Of a DNA stretch of 64,000 nucleotides, positions 1 to 8,509 are shown one piece after another (position 1 is the first letter of the stretch; every line of letters starts with the position of its first letter). The stretch is from positions 1,054,001 to 1,118,000 of the forward strand of contig NZ_CP121247.1 in the NCBI RefSeq assembly GCF_029632765.1, given 5' to 3'. The DNA comes from Arcanobacterium wilhelmae. GTDB lineage: Bacteria; Actinomycetota; Actinomycetes; Actinomycetales; Actinomycetaceae. The translations under genes and the position numbers were made by a program. The notes below the pieces were generated by a model. That model was not told the DNA's origin and made no database searches. It was given only the letters and a program-made list of their open reading frames with translations.

Positions 1-2510
1 TCGATTTGCCCCAAAAGGTCGATCAGTCGACGCATTGCGGAAATGAAATCGCCAACCACGAGATGCCCCTCGCGTAGTACCCGCTCCAGATCGCCTCCCT
101 CAGCCCAGCGCGTCACTGCACCCATAGCGCCAGGGAACGGATCCGGCGTCCGTGTAATCCCTGCGTCAGCCTCCAGTGAGAGCAGATAGTCCACATTCAC
201 ACCAATCATCCGCCATGAATCGCGTAGCTCCCCCGACGACGGCGGGCGCGAGCCGAGACGACGATCGCACAAGAAGGCGCTGACCGCTCCAGCGAATTGA
301 GCTGGGCTGAGCTGACGGAGGTTCGGTGCGGAGAGAGCCTCGCACACGAGCAGATCTGCCTCATTGTGAATTCCGCGCAACACGTCAGCACCCGGGCCGA
401 GCAGGATCGTGCCATCGCGGCGCTGAAGATATCCGATACGCTCAAGCACAGACGCCGTCGCGTCGAACTCTCGCGCCACCGAATCGTCGTAGGAGGCAAC
501 CATCTGCTCAAGTTCGGCAACTCGCGCGTCGAGCGAGACAAGCTCTTCCCCCTCTCGCAGATGCTGCGCCAAATCCGGGCAGGTGTGCACTGGGTGGGCG
601 ATCAGTTCCGGGCTCTCGCGCACAGCAAACCGATCCCACGAGCCCATCAGGTCGCGGTCCACTCCGAGCTCACTGCGCTCGTCTACCGCGTCGATGATCG
701 AATCCGCAATCTGCTCACGCACCTCGCGCTCTTTCAGCGAACGACCAAACGGAATTGCGATCTCACCAACGAGGCGCATCTGCGCAGACAGATCGTCCTC
801 GCGAAGCCAATACATCTCGCCGAACGCGTTAATAACACGCAACTTGCCGTTGCCCACCGACAGCACGAGCGCATACTCGAGCTCGCCGTCAAGCGCATAC
901 GCGTAGAGCATCCCCGTCGCCGCCTGCGCAAACGAATCGCGAATCCGTGCATGATACTCAGCCTTCGCACGCTTGCGCTGCGCTTTCGAAGCTCGGGCAG
1001 CACCGGCGCGAAGGCGGAGATATTCAACGAGATTTCCACGCTCACACTTTCGCGCCAACTCTTCTTCGACGTCGGCGAGCCGCGCGCGCACGCGCGCCAA
1101 CCGGCCTTGGACCTGACCGAGATCGGCGTTGCGCTGATACTGAGCGAACGACGTTCCCATGATCTCGCGCGCCTTGCCCGGCGAGTAGTTCGCGAGCAGG
1201 TTCACCACCGTGTTATACGACGGGAAAAACGCGCTCATGAGCGGCTCTGACTGCCCCTTGGCAACTTCGCCCAGCACGTCCATATCGAGCTCGTCGGTGT
1301 CGATCACGACGGCGGTGCCGATCGTATCCTTTCCGCGCCTGCCCGCTCGCCCAATCAGCTGGGTGTACTCGGTGGCCGTGAGGTTGACAAAATCCTCGCC
1401 GTTGAACTTACGCAACTCATCGATAATCACCGTTGAGACAGGCATATCGATGCCAAGCGCAAGTGTGCCTGTCGCAAAAACGAGCTTCAACAGCCCCTGA
1501 TCCATCAACGATTCTGCAAGCTCCTTGAGCACGGGAAACATCCCCGCATGATGGGCAGAAAAGCCACGCCCCATCGCTTTCGCCCAGAAGCCCCAACGCA
1601 CAGCCTTCGCGTCCGAATCGCTGAGCGTTTCGCGGACCTTGCTCACCTGGCGCCGAACCTCACGCTCGGCCTCGGGCGAATTGAGAAGGACACCAGAATC
1701 GAGGAAATCCGCAACCGCCTGATCACAACCCTTACGAGAGAAAATAAACTCAATCGCAGGGAGCAGCCCCCGCTGGTTTAATGACTCCACAAGCCGGCGA
1801 CGCCTCGCTGGGCTCACTGCTCGCCGCTCCCTCCTGCGAAACTCCCGCTCCTTCGTGCGGCGCGGAGCGGGCATGCCGTCGTCGATCGAAATCAAAGAGC
1901 GCCCCCGTGCCAGGAACTGTTGTAACGGAACCGGGCGCACGGTCGAGACCACCACCGCCGTCGGGCCGCGCACTGAACGTAACCAGCCGGAAAACTCCTC
2001 AATATTCGCCACAGTCGCGGACAAAGAAACGAGGCGCACGTGAGGTGGAAGCTGCAAAATCACTTCCTCCCACACAGGGCCACGCGACGGATCCGCTAAA
2101 TAGTGCACCTCGTCAAGCACGACGTATCCGATGTGGGCCACCCCCGGATCGCGGGTGAAGAGCATATTGCGCAGCACTTCCGTGGTGACAACGATTATTG
2201 GAGCGTCGCGGTTGATGGTCACATCGCCCGTCAGGAGGCCCACGTTTTCCTCGCCCAGCCGCTGTGCCAAATCCTTGTACTTCTGATTCGACAGGGCCTT
2301 AATCGGCGCTGTGTACACGCAGCGTGCCTCACGCGCAAGGGCCATCTCCACGGCGAACTCGGCCACCACGGTCTTTCCTGACCCCGTTGGTGCACACACG
2401 AGCACGTCGTGGCCGCGTTCGAGCGCGTCAATCGCCTCACGCTGGAACGGATCAAGAATAATGCCCCGTGCCGCGTAGTTATCGGCGAAATTCGATGCAA
2501 TCAGGCTCAC
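1..2510 (-). CDS. helY: HelY/Mtr4-like DEVH-box helicase (3' end beyond the window)
   Basis: Superfamily 2 helicase of the Ski2/Mtr4 type, probably an ATP-dependent RNA or DNA helicase in the cytoplasm. The reading frame runs from a GTG at 2510 to the left edge without a stop, about 836 residues. Helicase motifs are in order: Walker A APTGSGKT near residues 40-47, TAPIKALSNQ, the DEVH box near 133-136, LSATVAN, and motif VI QLIGRAGRRG. The start overlaps the stop of the upstream membrane-protein gene (GTGA), so it is the last visible gene of a pafB-pafC operon, as in Mycobacterium where pafBC, tatAC and helY are linked. M. tuberculosis HelY is about 900 residues, so only the extreme C-terminus should be missing. 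The family call is firm; the substrate is unknown. Confidence 0.93.
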   Translation of the reverse strand, partial: MSLIASNFADNYAARGIILDPFQREAIDALERGHDVLVCAPTGSGKTVVAEFAVEMALAREARCVYTAPIKALSNQKYKDLAQRLGEENVGLLTGDVTINRDAPIIVVTTEVLRNMLFTRDPGVAHIGYVVLDEVHYLADPSRGPVWEEVILQLPPHVRLVSLSATVANIEEFSGWLRSVRGPTAVVVSTVRPVPLQQFLARGRSLISIDDGMPAPRRTKEREFRRRERRAVSPARRRRLVESLNQRGLLPAIEFIFSRKGCDQAVADFLDSGVLLNSPEAEREVRRQVSKVRETLSDSDAKAVRWGFWAKAMGRGFSAHHAGMFPVLKELAESLMDQGLLKLVFATGTLALGIDMPVSTVIIDELRKFNGEDFVNLTATEYTQLIGRAGRRGKDTIGTAVVIDTDELDMDVLGEVAKGQSEPLMSAFFPSYNTVVNLLANYSPGKAREIMGTSFAQYQRNADLGQVQGRLARVRARLADVEEELARKCERGNLVEYLRLRAGAARASKAQRKRAKAEYHARIRDSFAQAATGMLYAYALDGELEYALVLSVGNGKLRVINAFGEMYWLREDDLSAQMRLVGEIAIPFGRSLKEREVREQIADSIIDAVDERSELGVDRDLMGSWDRFAVRESPELIAHPVHTCPDLAQHLREGEELVSLDARVAELEQMVASYDDSVAREFDATASVLERIGYLQRRDGTILLGPGADVLRGIHNEADLLVCEALSAPNLRQLSPAQFAGAVSAFLCDRRLGSRPPSSGELRDSWRMIGVNVDYLLSLEADAGITRTPDPFPGAMGAVTRWAEGGDLERVLREGHLVVGDFISAMRRLIDLLGQI

Positions 2511-2818
2511 TGTGTTCTCTTTTCGAAAGTTTCTTCCGCATCTGGCCAGCGCTCCAATGCCCGCGAAAGCCGACGCCGGCGCCCTGCCTCGCGTTCAGAG
2601 CGGATGCGTTCGCGGTCGGCGCGTGCCGCCGCCCGGCGCTGGCGCATATCGCCACGTTCGCCACTCCCCCGCCCCTGCGCATGCACATCGCTCAGCGCAT
2701 CCACGAAACCAGAAATCGCCGCGAATACGCCCTTACTGCTACGCCAGACCCTGCGAATCGATGCCACGAAGTACAGCGCCAGGAGCACAATTCCGATCCA
2801 GAAAATCCACCAGATCAC
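2507..2818 (-). CDS. Small single-pass membrane protein, TatA-like topology
   Basis: A 103-residue protein with no family I can name. Residues 1-20 form one hydrophobic segment (IWWIFWIGIVLLALYFVAS), followed by a basic, amphipathic-looking stretch (RRVWRSSKGVFAAISGFVDAL) and a highly charged Arg/Glu-rich tail predicted helical. It starts with GTG overlapping the pafC stop (GTGA) and its own stop overlaps the helY start, so it is translationally coupled to both. It occupies the slot where tatA and tatC lie in mycobacteria. The topology (short N-terminal helix, amphipathic helix, charged tail) resembles TatA, but the Phe-Gly hinge typical of TatA is not evident and no TatC gene is present. Function unknown. 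Confidence 0.75.
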   Translation of the reverse strand: MIWWIFWIGIVLLALYFVASIRRVWRSSKGVFAAISGFVDALSDVHAQGRGSGERGDMRQRRAAARADRERIRSEREAGRRRRLSRALERWPDAEETFEKRTQ

Positions 2819-3741
2819 TGGCCCTCCTCGTAGGCTCGCAAGATACGCTCGAGGTTCGCTTTCGCTGCCTCCGACGACGAGGCAACCAGATCCTCTCCCA
2901 AACGCACAAGTAACGTACCCAGCCAGAAATCGCGCGCATTGAGAGTCACAACGAGCGGGTCAGCCCCTTCAACAGATTCAACGGGAAGTGACTCGGCCAC
3001 CCAACGAGCCTTCGAGGACACCACGATCGCCGACGACGGACCATACGGATTCTCCTGCACTGACGAGTTACGGGTCGCAGCCTTCGCATCCCGACCCGAG
3101 AATTTCGTGTTCGTCACTTCGACCCGGCCAACCCGATCCACGCGGAAGAAGCGCAACGACGAATCCCCCACATCCGCCGTCACATACGGCGTGCTCCCTC
3201 CGATGACGTCGATCACGCCGGCGTCGTACTCCTTGGGGCGCGCACGCACACCATCGGACACCCAGTACTCAAGGCGCACTCGTTTTTTCATCTGTTTCGC
3301 CCGCGCGAGCTGTGCCATGACCTCAGGCAGTGCGTGGCGTACCGGCGCCGGCCACAGGGCCGACTCGTATCCAGCGTCCACCGCGCCCGCGACGAGGCGC
3401 TCACGCAAAGTGAGCAGATTCGCCGCGGTCGCCTCGTCTGCAACCTCCAACAGGCCGTCAATGAGCGCAACAACCGACATCACTTCCGCAAGCGAGAGTG
3501 CAGGCGCATGAATCTCGCCCTCGATGAGGCGAACAGGTTCGCCGTCGTCACTGGGGACGTCGACAAAAAACGGGCTGTATACGCCCCCGGATTCATTAAT
3601 CTCCACCACGTTCAACTCGGACAATACCTCGCGCATCTGCGGAACCTTCATCGAGAAATGAGATGCGAGTTCGCGAAGGGACGAAGAATTCGCGGAAAGG
3701 TACGCCAACACCGCTAGTTGGCGAGAGAGCCCGATGTTCAT
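2815..3741 (-). CDS. pafC: PafC-like WYL-domain transcriptional regulator
   Basis: A 308-residue protein with an N-terminal winged-helix region (about residues 1-60, QLAVLAYLSANSSSLRELASHF) and a WYL-type sensor domain in the second half (VRLEYWVSDGVRARPKEYDAGVIDVIGG), the canonical tryptophan-tyrosine-leucine motif being partly changed. In mycobacteria PafB and PafC form a heterodimer that activates the LexA-independent DNA-damage response. It overlaps pafB by ATGA and the small membrane-protein gene by GTGA. No proteasome-accessory pafA gene is next to it, which fits a role independent of pupylation. The assignment rests on the tandem WYL arrangement and linkage to helY. Confidence 0.85.
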   Translation of the reverse strand: MNIGLSRQLAVLAYLSANSSSLRELASHFSMKVPQMREVLSELNVVEINESGGVYSPFFVDVPSDDGEPVRLIEGEIHAPALSLAEVMSVVALIDGLLEVADEATAANLLTLRERLVAGAVDAGYESALWPAPVRHALPEVMAQLARAKQMKKRVRLEYWVSDGVRARPKEYDAGVIDVIGGSTPYVTADVGDSSLRFFRVDRVGRVEVTNTKFSGRDAKAATRNSSVQENPYGPSSAIVVSSKARWVAESLPVESVEGADPLVVTLNARDFWLGTLLVRLGEDLVASSSEAAKANLERILRAYEEGQ

Positions 3742-4646
3742 TGACTCACCTCGATCGCATGGGTGAGGCGCGCAAGGAAATCCTCCCGCGCCTCCAACGG
3801 CGCAACAATACGCGCGTCAATTCCGTAAAACATCAGCAACTCGAAGAGCTCGTCTCGTGCAATCGTTTCGAGTGTGAGGCGATCCCACCCGTGAACCTGG
3901 GAAGGCTCGAAGCGCCCGTTTGCGCGCGCATACAGCGGCCGGCACGTGCCGGCTCGCACATCGACCACAGCATCGATCGGTGAAAACACGCTCTCGCTCG
4001 GTACCGGCGTCGACTCGATTCTCGTGCCCAAAATCTCAACCTCATCGACGATGCGATCCAGCTTAAAAATCCGAACCCCGCTCGCACGCCGACCAGCCAG
4101 ACTCACCTGCTCGCCGCGCACGTAAAACGCATCGAAGTGCACGCTGATCTGCCACGGTTCGAGCACGTACCGTCGATCCCCGTGGCGCGAACGGTACGTG
4201 AATGCAACACGCCGTTGGCGCGTGATCGCGTCGGCAATGGCCACCACCTGGTTCCCGGACGGAACTCGAGCCTGATAAATCCCCTCAACCGTGGCATCGG
4301 CGTCGGCAAGGAGCTTATGGATTGCTGACTGGGCGAAAGTCTCCGGCAACTCGCCCCGATGCACGTCCAGGAAAGATCTGAGCATGCCAAGCTCACAGCC
4401 AAAACCGGACACTGTGATCATCGGCGACTGATCCAACACGTAGCGAAAATCGCTCGTGACATCGATGCGGTACCCCGATTGACGTAACTCACTGAGATCG
4501 CGCATAATCATCCGCTTTAAAGTTTTTTCTCCCGCGGAGTGAGCGTAGAACGGAAGCCGCATCAACTCTTTCATCGTGGGGTGGGTCTGGCGCAAGTAGG
4601 TGAGCAAAGCGATATGCCGCTCCTTCGTGGACCTAGTGTTGGACAT
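3738..4646 (-). CDS. pafB: PafB-like WYL-domain transcriptional regulator
   Basis: About 302 residues with an N-terminal helix-turn-helix region (KERHIALLTYLRQTHPTMKELM, then TLKRMIMRDLSELRQSGYRI) and a WYL domain (RVAFTYRSRHGDRRYVLEPWQIS..FYVRGE). The partner of the following pafC, with which it should form a heterodimeric DNA-damage regulator. I chose the ATG at 4646 rather than an in-frame GTG at 4655: no Shine-Dalgarno is present, but TAAAGT at 4654-4659 (minus strand) sits exactly 7 nt before this ATG, as expected for a leaderless actinobacterial transcript. First gene of the pafB-pafC-membrane protein-helY operon, divergent from the DUF3866 gene. Confidence 0.87.
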   Translation of the reverse strand: MSNTRSTKERHIALLTYLRQTHPTMKELMRLPFYAHSAGEKTLKRMIMRDLSELRQSGYRIDVTSDFRYVLDQSPMITVSGFGCELGMLRSFLDVHRGELPETFAQSAIHKLLADADATVEGIYQARVPSGNQVVAIADAITRQRRVAFTYRSRHGDRRYVLEPWQISVHFDAFYVRGEQVSLAGRRASGVRIFKLDRIVDEVEILGTRIESTPVPSESVFSPIDAVVDVRAGTCRPLYARANGRFEPSQVHGWDRLTLETIARDELFELLMFYGIDARIVAPLEAREDFLARLTHAIEVSQ

Positions 4647-4653
4647 GGAATCC

Positions 4654-4671
4654 ACTTTAGTGCACTAGTCT
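4654..4671. promoter_or_regulatory. Overlapping divergent leaderless promoters with a 10-bp palindrome
   Basis: Only 32 nt separate the chosen starts of pafB (minus) and the DUF3866 gene (plus). On the minus strand TAAAGT (4654-4659) is 7 nt before the pafB ATG; on the plus strand TAGTCT (4666-4671) is 7 nt before the GTG at 4679. Between them lies a perfect palindrome TAGTGCACTA (4658-4667) overlapping both -10 hexamers, a plausible operator. Seen: sequences and spacings. Inferred: promoter and operator function. Confidence 0.4.
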
Positions 4672-4678
4672 TAGAGAC

Positions 4679-5812
4679 GTGATGATGTGGAGAGAAGGAA
4701 TAGTGGTGGCCCTGCGCAAAGCGTGGGGGCCAGCAATCGAATACACGGTGCGGCTCGCCGACGGCGGCGAGGCACGCGCGCTCGCATACGCGCCTCAGGT
4801 CGGTACTCCCGACGTCGGGGAACGCGTACTACTGTCCGCTTCCGCGGTGGCCCGCGGGCTTGGCACGGGCGGCTACATGATGATTGTGGCGGTGCCTGAT
4901 CGTCTGCCGGTCGATCCTCCGCCCTCCCCTGGACACATCATGAAGGCGCGTTACACGCCCATGCAGTACATGGTGCAATCGGTCGACGAACAGGAATCGC
5001 CGTATTTCGAGATTCTCAAAGACGCCGACTCTATCGACGGCATGCCGGTGGTCGTTGCCGATCTCCATTCCGCTCTCCCTGCGATCGTTGCCGGGATCCA
5101 CAAAGCAGAGCCGGCGGCCCGCATCGCTTATATTCAAACTGACGGCGCAGCGCTTCCGGCCTGGTTCTCCCAAGCCGCCCGCTCGATGACCGACGCCGGT
5201 CACATCCTCGGAACAATCACCGCCGGCCAGGCCTACGGCGGAGAGCTCGAGGCGATCAACATCCACACTGCGCTCCTCGCCGCACGGCTCGTCTGGAACG
5301 CCGACGTCGCCGTCGTCACACAAGGGCCTGGCAACGCTGGAACCGGAACCAAATGGGGATTCTCCGGCACCCAAATGGGCGAGGCGATCAACGCGGCCGC
5401 CGTGTTGGGCGGCCAGCCGATCGCGTGCCTCCGCGCCTCAGACGCTGATCCGCGCGAACGCCACCGCGGCATCTCGCACCATACAATGCGCGTCCTCACC
5501 GACGTCGTGCGCGTGAACGCGATCGTCTCCGCTCCGCGCTTCGATACCAGCGATCCGCTGATGGCTGGCATCGACGCCGACGTCGCCCGCAAGATGGAAG
5601 AACAGCTCGAGGAGCTTTCGGACCTTTTCGTCATCGACCGGATCAACACGAATGGGCTGGTTCGCGTGCTTGAAAACGCCCCCGCTCCCCTGCGTTCCAT
5701 GGGCCGCGGCCTCGCCGAAGATCCGCTCTCCTTCATCGCGGCTGGTGTGGCCGGCGTCAGCGCGGGCAAGCGTGTGCCGCGCAAGCCCGAGGGAAGTAAC
5801 GCCATCGGGTAG
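4679..5812 (+). CDS. DUF3866 family protein
   Basis: A 377-residue protein matching the actinobacterial/firmicute DUF3866 family from its beginning (MWREGIVVALRKAWGPAIEY, then an ARALAYAPQVGTPDVGERV segment) through the Gly-rich core (TQGPGNAGTGTKWGFSGTQMGEA) to the C-terminal IDRINTNGLVRVLENAP region. The biochemical function of the family is unknown. I kept the GTG at 4679 because family members begin with this W-R-x-G-x-V segment; ATGs at 4682 and 4685 are alternatives. No Shine-Dalgarno, so probably leaderless. Monocistronic: a rho-independent terminator follows immediately and the next gene converges on it. Confidence 0.85.
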   Translation: MMMWREGIVVALRKAWGPAIEYTVRLADGGEARALAYAPQVGTPDVGERVLLSASAVARGLGTGGYMMIVAVPDRLPVDPPPSPGHIMKARYTPMQYMVQSVDEQESPYFEILKDADSIDGMPVVVADLHSALPAIVAGIHKAEPAARIAYIQTDGAALPAWFSQAARSMTDAGHILGTITAGQAYGGELEAINIHTALLAARLVWNADVAVVTQGPGNAGTGTKWGFSGTQMGEAINAAAVLGGQPIACLRASDADPRERHRGISHHTMRVLTDVVRVNAIVSAPRFDTSDPLMAGIDADVARKMEEQLEELSDLFVIDRINTNGLVRVLENAPAPLRSMGRGLAEDPLSFIAAGVAGVSAGKRVPRKPEGSNAIG

Positions 5813-5815
5813 TTC

Positions 5816-5856
5816 GTGGAGCAAGCCGGCAAGAGGATCTTGCCGGCTCGCTCCAC
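5816..5856. terminator. Rho-independent terminator between convergent genes
   Basis: A near-perfect hairpin: 7-bp outer stem (5816-5822 with 5850-5856), one A/C mismatch, and an 11-bp inner stem (5824-5834 with 5838-5848) with a GGA loop, followed by TTTT on the plus strand. It lies 3 nt after the DUF3866 stop and also ahead of the ribY 3' end on the other strand, so it can serve both genes. Confidence 0.88.
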
Positions 5857-5875
5857 TTTTCAACACATGTGAAGG

Positions 5876-6835
5876 CTATTTCACCTGTGCGAACGTAGCC
5901 TTCGCGTCAACTGGCTTCTTCAGCACGCCAGACTTTTCAAGGAACGCGACCATGTCAGACCACTTCTGGGGATCTTGAGAGCCAAACGCACCGCCGTTGT
6001 AGAACTTCATCGTTTCCGCAAGCACATTCTTCGCGTTCTCACGCTGGGCTGGATCGACCAACGCGGTCACATACTTCGCGGTAATATCCAATGTTTCCTC
6101 AGGGCTCTCCGCAGCGAACTCCGCCCCCTTCTCCAGCGCCGTCACCAGCGCCTTCTGGGTTTCAGCCGGAACCTTACCCGCAAGCGAGCCGAGCCCCACC
6201 GAGATCAGCGGAAGATCTCCGAGCGAAATGGTTCGAACTGGGAAGCCTGCGTGCTCCATCGACACCGCATCATTGTTGGCGTATCCAAGCACCGCATCAA
6301 CCTTGCCCGAGGAAAGCGCGGCCGTCTGCGTGTAGCCAATGAATTCAGCCTTCGCATCAATCCCGCGGGCCTTCAGAGCAAGATACGCAAAATAGTTCTC
6401 GCCGTAATTACCCGGCATTCCGATCGTCTTCCCGTTCAGATCCTCGAGTCGGGTAATCGGCGAGTCCTTCCCCACGATCACCACAACCGGATACTTCTGG
6501 TACAACGTCGCAAAATTGACGACGTCGGTGCCGACGCTCCGAGCCACGAGCATTTCTGACGCGCCAGCAAACACCACATCTTCCTGACCAGCGGCCAGTG
6601 CACCGAACAGCGCTTCTTGCGCGCCGTGATGACGCAACGTCACGTCCACACCGGCGTCGGCAAAAAAGCCTTTCTCCTTCGCCACGTAGACGGGCGCGAA
6701 CTGAACATCGGGGATATAGGTCAGCCCGAAAGTCACCTTGGCGTCCGACGTCGACGACGACGTCGGGGCAGGCGACGCGCAACCGGCGAGGACCGCCAGC
6801 GCAACAACAACCACGACAATGATCTTCTTCATCAT
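5876..6835 (-). CDS. ribY: Riboflavin ABC transporter substrate-binding lipoprotein (RibY-like)
   Basis: A 319-residue NMT1/THI5-like periplasmic-type binding protein. Residues 1-19 are a lipoprotein signal peptide ending in LAGC, so the mature protein should be lipid-anchored outside the membrane. The core shows TFGLTYIPDVQFAPVYVAKEKGF and KTIGMPGNYGENYFAY, typical of aromatic-ring or vitamin-precursor binding members. Its start overlaps the permease stop (ATGA). Substrate assignment to riboflavin or a close flavin rests on the FMN riboswitch upstream of the operon and on the described RibXY systems. A thiamine-precursor role is the main alternative by fold, but the aptamer argues against it. 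Confidence 0.83.
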   Translation of the reverse strand: MMKKIIVVVVVALAVLAGCASPAPTSSSTSDAKVTFGLTYIPDVQFAPVYVAKEKGFFADAGVDVTLRHHGAQEALFGALAAGQEDVVFAGASEMLVARSVGTDVVNFATLYQKYPVVVIVGKDSPITRLEDLNGKTIGMPGNYGENYFAYLALKARGIDAKAEFIGYTQTAALSSGKVDAVLGYANNDAVSMEHAGFPVRTISLGDLPLISVGLGSLAGKVPAETQKALVTALEKGAEFAAESPEETLDITAKYVTALVDPAQRENAKNVLAETMKFYNGGAFGSQDPQKWSDMVAFLEKSGVLKKPVDAKATFAQVK

Positions 6836-7584
6836 TCTCCAAACAGCACGCGAGCAAGGTTCCGTTCCACACCGCGCACAACTAGATAGATCGCGATCGC
6901 AATGACCGCCAAAATAGTGATGAGAGCAAACATTCCAGGCACGTCACCGAGGTTCTGCGCCGACACAAGATTGATGCCCAGGCCAGTTCCTCCGCCGATC
7001 ACCATCTCGCCGACGACGGCACCCGTCATCGACAAGGTGGAGCCCGTACGCACTCCAGCCAAAATCCCCGGTGACGCCAGCGGAAGCTGGATATGCCACC
7101 ACAGTTTCAACGAGCCGGCACCATCGACGCGAGCCGCGCCCATGATCTCCGGATCCACACGCCGCGCGCCCACCGCCGTTGAGACAATAATCGGGAAAAT
7201 CACCATGACAACCACGAGCGTCACGATGGACACCGTGCCATAGCCCACCCACGTCACGAGGATCGGCGCAACAGCAACCGCAGGAATTGCCTGGGATGCA
7301 GCAAGATACGGCTCGAAGATTTCAGAGACGATTTTCCAATTCGCGATCGCGAAACCGATCGGGATTCCCACGCCGGCCGCAATCAGCGAACCAAAAATGG
7401 CCTCGGACACCGTATGGAGGGACATGGGAAGATAAATGCCTGCCGCAAAACCGGCCACAAGGCGCCGCGCCACTTCGATCGGGTTCGGGAGCGCCCACGC
7501 CCCCACCATGCCCGTGAACGCAACGATCCACCAGACGAATAGTGAGCCCACACCAAAAGCGATTGGGGCTATCCAGCGGCGCAT
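6832..7584 (-). CDS. ribX: Riboflavin ABC transporter permease (RibX-like)
   Basis: A 250-residue integral membrane permease of the BPD_transp_1/SsuC-like class with about six hydrophobic segments and the cytoplasmic EAA-type loop (GAARVDGAGSLKLWWHIQLP) that contacts the ATPase. Start chosen at the ATG at 7584, which follows GGGAGGAAT; the frame stays open further upstream into the riboswitch, but those residues are not membrane-protein-like. First gene of the riboswitch operon, overlapping ribY by 4 nt. No ATP-binding subunit gene lies in this cluster or anywhere in the window, so the transporter must borrow an ATPase encoded elsewhere or by a shared component. Confidence 0.83.
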   Translation of the reverse strand: MRRWIAPIAFGVGSLFVWWIVAFTGMVGAWALPNPIEVARRLVAGFAAGIYLPMSLHTVSEAIFGSLIAAGVGIPIGFAIANWKIVSEIFEPYLAASQAIPAVAVAPILVTWVGYGTVSIVTLVVVMVIFPIIVSTAVGARRVDPEIMGAARVDGAGSLKLWWHIQLPLASPGILAGVRTGSTLSMTGAVVGEMVIGGGTGLGINLVSAQNLGDVPGMFALITILAVIAIAIYLVVRGVERNLARVLFGE

Positions 7585-7643
7585 CGTATTCCTCCCGAGC
7601 ATGCATACCCGGGGTGCGCGCCCGCAACGGATGAAACGGGCAC

Positions 7644-7759
7644 ATGCTCCTCCCATCCGGACTTTGACCGTCGGTCGAGGAATTTCACCTCGTCAACCCG
7701 CGGGTGCGGGCTCGCGGACTTTCACCGCCGGTTCAGACTTACACTGACCCCCGGAGCAT
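7644..7759 (-). promoter_or_regulatory. FMN riboswitch (RFN element)
   Basis: Read on the minus strand, the 116-nt element is closed by P1 (ATGCTCC at 7753-7759 with GGAGCAT at 7644-7650) and contains the hallmark RFN segments in order: GGGGGTCAGTG, GAACCGGCGGT followed by AGTCCGCGAGC, GAGGTGAAATTCCTC, then CCGACGGTCAAAGTCCGGATGGGAG. It ends about 60 nt before the ribX ATG. FMN binding is expected to lower expression of the importer. No synthesis gene follows; the only downstream genes are ribX and ribY. Confidence 0.97.
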
Positions 7760-7773
7760 TTGCTTCACCGCTA

Positions 7774-7779
7774 GTTATA
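7774..7779 (-). promoter_or_regulatory. Extended -10 promoter of the ribXY operon
   Basis: On the minus strand TGTGCTATAAC gives a TATAAC -10 hexamer at 7774-7779 with an extended TGC just upstream. It lies about 15 nt before the riboswitch P1 stem, a suitable distance for the start site. No convincing -35 hexamer is visible, which fits an extended -10 promoter. Confidence 0.5.
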
Positions 7780-7846
7780 GCACACGTCGAGACGTTCGCG
7801 TGCCAGTTTCGCCCACAGCGCTCCGACGGTGGGAGTGCAACGTGAA

Positions 7847-8509
7847 TCAGTGGCGATGATCCTGTGCCAGAGAACGCAATGATTCGATCTCAGCAGCGGC
7901 ATCCTCGGCACCGAAAACAGCCGAGCCTGCCACAAACGTATCGGCTCCAGCACTCGCTGCCCGCTCGATCGTCGAACGGGAGATTCCGCCGTCCACCTGA
8001 ATCCACACGTCCAGCCCGCTCTTATTCACTGCCGCACGCGTGCGCTCGACCTTTGCCATCATCGACTCGATAAACTTCTGGCCGCCGAAACCCGGCTCAA
8101 CCGTCATAATCAAGATCATGTCGAACTCGGCGAGAATATCGAGATACGGCTCAATCGCAGTAGCAGGCTTGAGACCGATTCCGGCTCGTGCGCCCATGGC
8201 ACGCAGTTCACGCGCAAGACGCAACGGCGCTGCGGCAGCCTCCGCATGGAAGGTGACGGACTTCGCCCCCGCCTCAACGAACGCCGGCGCCCAGCGATCC
8301 GGATCCTCAATCATCAGATGCGCGTCAATCGGCAGATCCGTAGCACGCGCGATCGACTCCACCACCGGCATCCCGAGCGTGAGGTTCGGGACGAAGTGGT
8401 TATCCATCACGTCCACGTGTGCCCAATCCGCGTTCGAGATTTTTGCCAGTTCGCTACTCAGGTTCGCGAAATCCGAATTGAGGATCGATGGGCTAATCCG
8501 AATACTCAT
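7847..8509 (-). CDS. rpe: Ribulose-phosphate 3-epimerase
   Basis: A 220-residue TIM-barrel enzyme interconverting ribulose 5-phosphate and xylulose 5-phosphate in the pentose phosphate pathway. Family motifs are complete: SPSILNSDF near the N-terminus, [16 protein letters not shown] (metal and substrate residues), DAHLMIEDP, the [10 protein letters not shown] loop, and VDGGIS plus [13 protein letters not shown] at the phosphate-binding end. Start at ATG 8509, preceded by AGGAG with good spacing. It overlaps the rsmB stop by ATGA. In mycobacteria rpe is followed by riboflavin-synthesis genes; here the flavin importer occupies that side. Confidence 0.97.
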   Translation of the reverse strand: MSIRISPSILNSDFANLSSELAKISNADWAHVDVMDNHFVPNLTLGMPVVESIARATDLPIDAHLMIEDPDRWAPAFVEAGAKSVTFHAEAAAAPLRLARELRAMGARAGIGLKPATAIEPYLDILAEFDMILIMTVEPGFGGQKFIESMMAKVERTRAAVNKSGLDVWIQVDGGISRSTIERAASAGADTFVAGSAVFGAEDAAAEIESLRSLAQDHRH

